Positions 5,097 through 9,288 of a DNA stretch of 9,288 bases are shown piece after piece. Numbering within the stretch: the stretch's first letter is position 1; each line of letters starts with the position of its first letter. Both the position numbers and the translations under genes were made by a program. Under the pieces are notes generated by a model, which had not been told where the DNA came from, did not search any database, and saw only the letters and a program-made list of their open reading frames with translations. This stretch comes from Roseiflexaceae bacterium UBA965 (GTDB lineage: Bacteria > Chloroflexota > Chloroflexia > Chloroflexales > Roseiflexaceae), in contig DBCF01000246.1 in the NCBI GenBank assembly GCA_002292925.1, positions 1 through 9,288 of the forward strand, given 5' to 3'.

Positions 5097-6962
5097 ATGG
5101 GCGAAAATCGCTGGCTGAAGAATAGTTTCGTCTACCTCATCATCCTTGTTGCAGCGCTTGCACTATTTTTTAATTATTTTAGTGGTTCACAAGCAAGTGT
5201 CGCCGAGAGTGGTATTTATACTGTTCTTGCTGATGCCAAAGCAGGTAAAGTCAAAAGCATCGATGTGCAAACGGGTAGTAGCGAAATCACCGTCAACTAC
5301 CGTGACAGCAAAGTCGTCCGTTCACGCATCGAAAACGGCGACAGCATTACCACCTTGTTGGTACAAGCTGGTGTGCCGCTCGACAGTGTCGACCTCAAAA
5401 TCGGGGCAGCCCCGGCGTGGGGTGGGTTATTCAATGTCATTTCGGTATTATTACCAGTCATACTGATGATTGGCTTCTTTGTCTTCTTTATGCGTCAAGC
5501 ACAAGGATCAAACAATCAAGCCATGTCATTCGGCAAAAGCCGCGCCCGCATGTTCTCGCCGGATAAACCCAGCGTGACCTTTGCAGATGTGGCCGGCCAA
5601 GAAGAAGCCAAACAAGACCTCAGCGAAATTGTCGAGTTCCTCAAGTTCCCCGACAAATTCTCGGCCCTTGGCGCCCGCATCCCCCGCGGTGTGTTGATGG
5701 TTGGTCCTCCGGGAACCGGCAAAACCTTGTTATCACGGGCCGTCGCCGGTGAAGCAGGGGTGCCATTCTTCTCGATTTCGGGTTCAGAATTCGTCGAAAT
5801 GTTCGTCGGTGTGGGTGCGTCACGCGTTCGTGATTTGTTTGACCAAGCCAAGCGCAACGCCCCCTGTATCATTTTCATCGACGAAATCGACGCAGTGGGT
5901 CGCCAACGTGGCGCCGGTTTGGGAGGCTCACACGATGAGCGTGAGCAGACCCTCAACCAAATCTTGGTGGAGATGGACGGATTCGATTCGACCACCAACA
6001 TCATCGTGATTGCTGCCACCAATCGTCCTGACGTGCTTGACCCCGCCTTGATTCGTCCAGGCCGGTTTGACCGCCAGGTGGTACTCGACACCCCCGACGT
6101 CAAGGGACGGATCGCCGTCCTCGGCGTCCACTCCAAGGGCAAGCCGTTGGCAGACGACGTCGATATGACCGTTATCGCCAAACTCACCCCCGGGTTCTCG
6201 GGTGCTGATTTGGCCAACGCCATCAACGAAGCCGCTATTTTGGCAGCGCGTCGCTCCAAAAAGCAAATCGGTCAGTTGGAGTTGAGCGATGCCGTTGAGC
6301 GGGTCGCCCTCGGTGGACCTGAGCGCCGTAGCCGGGTGATGACCGAACGCGAAAAGCTGTTGGTGTCGTACCACGAAGCAGGTCACGCCATTGCTGCCGC
6401 CGGCATGTCACACTCCCACATGGTCCAAAAGGTCACCATCATTCCCCGTGGTCGGGCCGGTGGGTATACCTTGTTCTTGCCCGAAGAAGACAGCTTGCGC
6501 TACACCACAGCATCACAATTCAATGCCCAGTTGGTGTCGGCATTGGGTGGTCGTGTCGCCGAAGAAATCATCTTTGGCATCGAACATGTCACCACCGGTG
6601 CCTCAGGTGACATCACCCAAGTAACCCGGATTGCCCGCGCCATGGTGACCCGCTTTGGTATGAGCGCCAAGTTGGGGCCGATTGCCTTTGGCGAAAAAGA
6701 AGAGATGATCTTCCTTGGTCGCGAAATCAGCGAACAACGCAACTATGGTGAAGACGTAGCCCGCAAAATCGACGAAGAGGTCTTCCGGATTGTGGCAGAA
6801 GCCTATGCCCACACCCGTTCGATTTTGACCACCAACCGCACCATCCTCGAAGACATGGCCAATGCCTTGATCGAATACGAATCCCTCGATGGCGATCGCT
6901 TGCGGAGCTTGATTGCCCGTGTGCAACAAACCAACGGCATCGACGTCCCGGTCAACAACTAA
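5097..6962 (+). CDS. ftsH: ATP-dependent zinc metalloprotease FtsH
   Basis: The 621-residue membrane-anchored hexameric AAA+ protease degrades misassembled membrane proteins and selected regulators. Helix 1 is at about 11-29, followed by a small extracytoplasmic domain, and helix 2 is at about 110-131. The AAA module has Walker A GPPGTGKT (203-210), the pore motif FVG (236-238), Walker B IIFIDEID (258-265) and the second region of homology ATNRPDVLDPALIRPGRFD (307-325) with arginine fingers R320 and R323. The M41 protease has HEAGH (426-430) with catalytic E427, and D505 in TTGASGD as the likely third zinc ligand. Every key residue is present and length is typical. The start agrees with the usual short cytoplasmic N-terminus; only a weak GAAGAG precedes it. 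The gene has its own predicted promoter and terminator, so it is probably monocistronic although it sits in the conserved tilS-hpt-ftsH order. Confidence 0.98.
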   Translation: MGENRWLKNSFVYLIILVAALALFFNYFSGSQASVAESGIYTVLADAKAGKVKSIDVQTGSSEITVNYRDSKVVRSRIENGDSITTLLVQAGVPLDSVDLKIGAAPAWGGLFNVISVLLPVILMIGFFVFFMRQAQGSNNQAMSFGKSRARMFSPDKPSVTFADVAGQEEAKQDLSEIVEFLKFPDKFSALGARIPRGVLMVGPPGTGKTLLSRAVAGEAGVPFFSISGSEFVEMFVGVGASRVRDLFDQAKRNAPCIIFIDEIDAVGRQRGAGLGGSHDEREQTLNQILVEMDGFDSTTNIIVIAATNRPDVLDPALIRPGRFDRQVVLDTPDVKGRIAVLGVHSKGKPLADDVDMTVIAKLTPGFSGADLANAINEAAILAARRSKKQIGQLELSDAVERVALGGPERRSRVMTEREKLLVSYHEAGHAIAAAGMSHSHMVQKVTIIPRGRAGGYTLFLPEEDSLRYTTASQFNAQLVSALGGRVAEEIIFGIEHVTTGASGDITQVTRIARAMVTRFGMSAKLGPIAFGEKEEMIFLGREISEQRNYGEDVARKIDEEVFRIVAEAYAHTRSILTTNRTILEDMANALIEYESLDGDRLRSLIARVQQTNGIDVPVNN

Positions 6963-6976
6963 ATCCCAGGCTTACG

Positions 6977-7010
6977 ACCGCCCCCCGTGGTACCACGGGG
7001 GGCGGTTTGT
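6977..7010 (+). terminator. Rho-independent terminator after ftsH
   Basis: Positions 6977-7006 form a perfect 30-base inverted repeat centred between 6991 and 6992. As RNA it gives a 13-bp stem, mostly G:C, around GTAC. It is followed by TTTGTATTT (from 7006). The site starts 15 bases after the ftsH stop and ends the unit cleanly. Confidence 0.88.
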
Positions 7011-7050
7011 ATTTGGCGACGCTCAAACAGAGGCTATGATGAATCAGATG

Positions 7051-7068
7051 CGTGTGCTATAATACACG
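7051..7068 (+). promoter_or_regulatory. Predicted yebC-ruvC promoter (extended -10) framed by an inverted repeat
   Basis: TGCTATAAT at 7055-7063 is a perfect extended -10. No good -35 is seen at 16-18 bases spacing, which extended -10 promoters can tolerate. CGTGT (7051-7055) and ACACG (7064-7068) form inverted arms around the -10. Transcription would start near 7070, about 30 bases before the yebC ATG. This also rules out the in-frame upstream ATG at 7052 as the start of YebC. Confidence 0.7.
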
Positions 7069-7086
7069 GAATACGATGCATTCTAT

Positions 7087-7091
7087 AGAGG
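7087..7091 (+). promoter_or_regulatory. Ribosome binding site of yebC
   Basis: AGAGG lies 8 bases before ATG 7100 and selects that start over the in-frame ATGs at 7052 and 7076. Neither of those is preceded by a comparable site, and 7052 falls on the promoter itself. Confidence 0.65.
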
Positions 7092-7099
7092 TATTTGTT

Positions 7100-7861
7100 A
7101 TGTCCGGACACTCGAAATGGGCTACCATCCGCCGCTCCAAAGGGGTACTCGACCAACGCCGTGGTCAGTTGTTTACCAAACTTGCCCGCGATATTGCGAT
7201 TGCGGTGCGCGAAGGCGGCTCTGGCGACCCCGAAACCAACTTCCGCTTGCGGATTTCTGTTGATAGAGCCCGCGCCGGCAACATGCCAATGGACAGTATC
7301 AATCGGGCCATCGAGCGTGGTTTGGGTAAAGGCAACGAATCCCAACTCGAAGAAATCACCTACGAAGGGTACGCCCCCGGCGGCGTGGCCGTCATCATCG
7401 AAGCGGCCACCGACAACCGCAACCGCACTGCCTCAGAAGTACGGGCCGTATTCACCAAAATCGGCGGCAATCCGGGCGAACCAGGCTCGGTAAGCTGGAT
7501 GTTTGATCTCAAAGGCTTGATTGTGGTTGATTTGAGCAACGGCAAAGTAAGCACCGATGACGCCACCATGATGGCCATCGATGCAGGTGCTGACGACGTT
7601 ATCGATGGTGGTGATGTGCTCGAAATCTATACCGACTACAAACAGCTCATCGCCATCCGCAATGTGTTGCTGGCTGCTGGGTTAGTGATTACCACCGTCG
7701 AAAAAGCGATGCGCCCCAAAACCATCGTCCAAGCCGACGCCGCCGATGCCTTGCGGGCTCTCAAGTTGATTGAACGCATGGAAGACCTCGACGATGTCCA
7801 AAAGGTCTACAGCAACCTCGACATCACCGACGAAGTGGCCGAACAATTTGCAGGCGCCTAA
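7100..7861 (+). CDS. yebC: YebC/PmpR/TACO1-family protein
   Basis: The 253-residue cytosolic protein belongs to a near-universal family. Some members were described as DNA-binding transcriptional regulators (PmpR), and others as ribosome-associated factors that ease stalling at proline-rich stretches, as mitochondrial TACO1 does. Sequence alone does not decide between these. The N-terminal signature MSGHSKWATIRRSKG (1-15) with RGQLFTKLARDI, the block YEGYAPGGVAVIIEAATDNRNRT (about 92-114), the GGNPGEPGSVSWMF segment (125-138) and the acidic C-terminal part (LDDVQKVYSNLDI) are all in place, and length is normal. MSGHSKW is the standard family start. The TAA overlaps the ruvC ATG by one base (TAATG). 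The yebC-ruvC pairing is common in bacteria. Confidence 0.96.
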   Translation: MSGHSKWATIRRSKGVLDQRRGQLFTKLARDIAIAVREGGSGDPETNFRLRISVDRARAGNMPMDSINRAIERGLGKGNESQLEEITYEGYAPGGVAVIIEAATDNRNRTASEVRAVFTKIGGNPGEPGSVSWMFDLKGLIVVDLSNGKVSTDDATMMAIDAGADDVIDGGDVLEIYTDYKQLIAIRNVLLAAGLVITTVEKAMRPKTIVQADAADALRALKLIERMEDLDDVQKVYSNLDITDEVAEQFAGA

Positions 7862-8358
7862 TGCGTACCATTGGGATTGATCCCGGTACCGCGATTATGG
7901 GATGGGGAATTGTTGATTCGCTCAACGGCAACCTAAGTTTGGTGGCCTGTGGCGCATTCACTACCCCAGCCGGTATGCCCCAAGCCGAGCGACTGTTGTC
8001 ACTGTACCGCGGGCTCAGTGAATGCATCACCACCTACCAGCCCGATAATTGTGCCGTCGAAGAGCTCTTTTTCGCAAAAAACGTCACCACCGCCATGACC
8101 GTCAGTCAAGCCCGTGGTGTGGCTTTGTTAGCCCTCGCCCAAGCTGGGCTGACGGTCTACGAATACAAGCCAATCGTCATCAAACAGACCGTGGCCGGCT
8201 ACGGTGGTGCCGACAAACGCCAAATGCAAGAAATGGTCAAGCTGACGTTACGGATGCCTGCCATCATTAAACCAGACGATGCCGCCGATGCCGTCGCTAT
8301 TGCGATTTGTCATACCTACACCCTACCAATGGCCCAGCGCATTCGTCAGGCCAACTAA
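7861..8358 (+). CDS. ruvC: Crossover junction endodeoxyribonuclease RuvC
   Basis: The 165-residue resolvase dimer makes paired nicks in Holliday junctions during recombinational repair, normally with the RuvAB branch-migration motor. The RNase-H-like fold starts with GIDPGTAIMGWG, where D7 is the first catalytic acid. AVEELFFAKN gives E67, and KPDDAADAVAIAICH gives D140 and D143, completing the metal-binding tetrad. The central IKQTVAGYGGADKRQM segment is also typical. Length fits the family. The ATG shares its A with the yebC stop and there is no strong Shine-Dalgarno sequence, so translation is probably coupled. Neither ruvA nor ruvB follows within the window; the next two genes are unrelated to recombination, so these partners must be encoded elsewhere. 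Confidence 0.97.
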   Translation: MRTIGIDPGTAIMGWGIVDSLNGNLSLVACGAFTTPAGMPQAERLLSLYRGLSECITTYQPDNCAVEELFFAKNVTTAMTVSQARGVALLALAQAGLTVYEYKPIVIKQTVAGYGGADKRQMQEMVKLTLRMPAIIKPDDAADAVAIAICHTYTLPMAQRIRQAN

Positions 8359-8361
8359 TTG

Positions 8362-8368
8362 TAAGGAG
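8362..8368 (+). promoter_or_regulatory. Ribosome binding site of the PII-like gene
   Basis: TAAGGAG lies 6 bases before ATG 8375, the strongest standard Shine-Dalgarno sequence of the downstream cluster. It fixes the start there and excludes the in-frame extension back to 8279 inside ruvC. Confidence 0.8.
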
Positions 8369-8374
8369 CCCCAT

Positions 8375-8617
8375 ATGAAATTACTCGTTTTTGTGACCGA
8401 AGATGCCGTGGCCGATGCTGCCGTAGACGCCTTGGTTGAACAAGGATTTCGCGTGACGCGGCTCGCATCGAGTGGGGGGTTCTTGCGCCGTGGTAACACC
8501 ACGTTGCTGGCCGGTGTCGAAGACACCGCCGTCACCAAAGCCCAACAGACCGTCTCGACCGTCGCCGAAGGGGCGCTTTGTATCGTCCTTGACCTCGAGC
8601 GCTACGAGCGTATGTAA
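8375..8617 (+). CDS. Short PII-like protein of the cyclic-di-AMP receptor (DUF970/DarA/PstA) family
   Basis: The 80-residue cytosolic protein begins MKLLVFVTEDAVADAAVDAL and carries the family's hallmark loop LASSGGFLRRGNTTLLAGVED at about 31-51. It ends in a short strand, ALCIVLDLERYERM. Family members are trimeric ferredoxin-like proteins, and DarA/PstA of Firmicutes bind cyclic di-AMP. Those are near 109 residues; here the long B-loop segment between the second helix and the final strand is missing, so helix AQQTVSTVAEG runs almost straight into ALCIVLD. The gene is 16 bases after ruvC with a perfect Shine-Dalgarno sequence, so it is probably in the same transcript. No diadenylate cyclase gene is in the window. 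Family membership is firm from the GGFLRRGNTT motif, but ligand binding is unproven because part of the usual pocket is absent. Confidence 0.85.
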   Translation: MKLLVFVTEDAVADAAVDALVEQGFRVTRLASSGGFLRRGNTTLLAGVEDTAVTKAQQTVSTVAEGALCIVLDLERYERM

Positions 8618-8671
8618 CCCATTCACCGCCCCGCCAGTAGCATTTTTAATTGGATGATAAATGGATACCCC

Positions 8672-9288
8672 GTGAAAATCCTGTATGTGGCAAGTGGCAT
8701 CCCCTTACCTGGCAATCTCGGCGGCTCAACCCATGCCTATGAAGTGGCACGTGGGTTGAGTCGGCGTGGCCATGACGTGCATGTGGTGGCGGTCAGCCGT
8801 GAAGGGCATACCAATCTCGGGCATTTGTTTGCGCCAGCCCAACAGCAGCTCGATGGCTTCACCATCTATCATATCGACGTTCCCAAAGCGCTATCACTCC
8901 TCACCACCCCTACCATCATGGCGCTGGCGCACCGCCTCCAGCCCGATGTCATCATGGAGCGCTATTACAACTTTGCCGGGGCCGGCATGATTGCCGCCCG
9001 CGTTGGCAAACGCCCCACCTTGCTCGAAGTCAATGCCTTGATTGTCGACCCCCCTAGCATCCGCAAACGCCAAATCGACGACCGCCTTGGCGGACCGATG
9101 CGGCGCTGGGCCACCCTGCAATGTCGCTGGGCCGATGCCATCGTGACCCCGCTCCAGACCACCATCCCTAGTGGCATCGACCGCACCCGCATCCACGAAA
9201 CACCGTGGGGGGCCGATGTCGATCGCTTTACCCCCCGCCCCACCCAGCGCCCCCCCGACCACCAACCCACCGTGGTATTTGTCGGCTC
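8672..9288 (+). CDS. GT4-type (GT-B fold) glycosyltransferase, N-terminal domain, truncated by the window end
   Basis: Frame is open from GTG 8672 to the last base (205 codons). The N-terminal Rossmann-like domain shows KILYVASGIPLPGNLGGST (2-20), then VARGLSRRGHDVHVVAV (25-41), the strand PDVIMERYYNFAGAGMIAAR (91-110) and PTLLEVNALI (115-124). VTPLQTTIPSG and TPWGADVDRFTP (about 158-188) are the usual hinge elements of family 4 glycosyltransferases. A proline-rich linker (PRPTQRPPDHQP) leads into TVVFVG, the first strand of the donor-binding domain, which is outside the window. GTG 8672 gives the usual start of this family. An in-frame ATG at 8654 would add MINGYP; neither has a good Shine-Dalgarno sequence. 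Likely role is transfer of a sugar from a nucleotide-sugar to an envelope polysaccharide, lipid or similar acceptor; the acceptor cannot be predicted. Confidence 0.88.
   Translation, partial: MKILYVASGIPLPGNLGGSTHAYEVARGLSRRGHDVHVVAVSREGHTNLGHLFAPAQQQLDGFTIYHIDVPKALSLLTTPTIMALAHRLQPDVIMERYYNFAGAGMIAARVGKRPTLLEVNALIVDPPSIRKRQIDDRLGGPMRRWATLQCRWADAIVTPLQTTIPSGIDRTRIHETPWGADVDRFTPRPTQRPPDHQPTVVFVG

Noticed and set aside
5516..6259. Long reverse-strand ORF of 247 codons opposite ftsH
   Set aside because: It is the antisense shadow of a strongly conserved gene, is Ser/Arg/Pro-rich and has no recognisable domain or ribosome site.
6885..6905. GCGATCGC octamer (cyanobacterial HIP1 motif)
   Set aside because: I noticed it only once; HIP1-bearing genomes would show it repeatedly in 9 kb.

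Overview
The window is a compact stretch of bacterial housekeeping genes, all on the + strand and about 54% GC by eye. The gene content and protein style suggest Chloroflexota: a tilS-hpt-ftsH block, a yebC-ruvC pair, a DUF970 PII-like protein and a GT4 glycosyltransferase, all in Chloroflexales-like sequence. This placement is an inference from protein character and has not been tested by a search. There are no tRNA or rRNA genes, CRISPR arrays, insertion sequences or phage genes.

Layout. Positions 1-102 hold the end of an upstream gene, probably a Gfo/Idh/MocA-type oxidoreductase, closed by a very strong terminator (118-155). A perfect TATAAT at 207-212 then opens a tight cluster: cmk (250-930), a 614-residue envelope protein of unknown function (942-2786), tilS (2783-4192, overlapping by ATGA) and hpt (4226-4774). 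The hpt gene may also have its own promoter inside the end of tilS. A 322-base gap (4775-5096) follows. It holds an 18-bp perfect hairpin, a possible 17-codon ORF with a perfect Shine-Dalgarno sequence, an extended -10 promoter and an ~80-nt ftsH leader with small inverted repeats. ftsH (5097-6962) ends at a strong terminator. A second extended -10 promoter drives yebC (7100-7861), ruvC (overlapping by TAATG), a shortened c-di-AMP-receptor-like protein (8375-8617) and a glycosyltransferase that runs off the end (8672-9288).

How the genes fit together. The first cluster mixes nucleotide supply (Cmk, Hpt) with tRNA-Ile maturation (TilS) and one unexplained membrane protein translationally coupled to tilS. 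FtsH is a separately transcribed membrane quality-control protease. The last cluster combines a translation or regulatory factor (YebC), Holliday-junction resolution (RuvC, without ruvAB beside it), a possible nucleotide-signal sensor and cell-envelope glycosylation.

I see no obvious undescribed multi-gene system here. The points most worth a second look are the Cys-less GATase-like envelope protein, the PII-like protein that lacks its usual B-loop, the unexplained hairpin and mini-ORF between hpt and ftsH, and the promoter-proximal inverted repeats.
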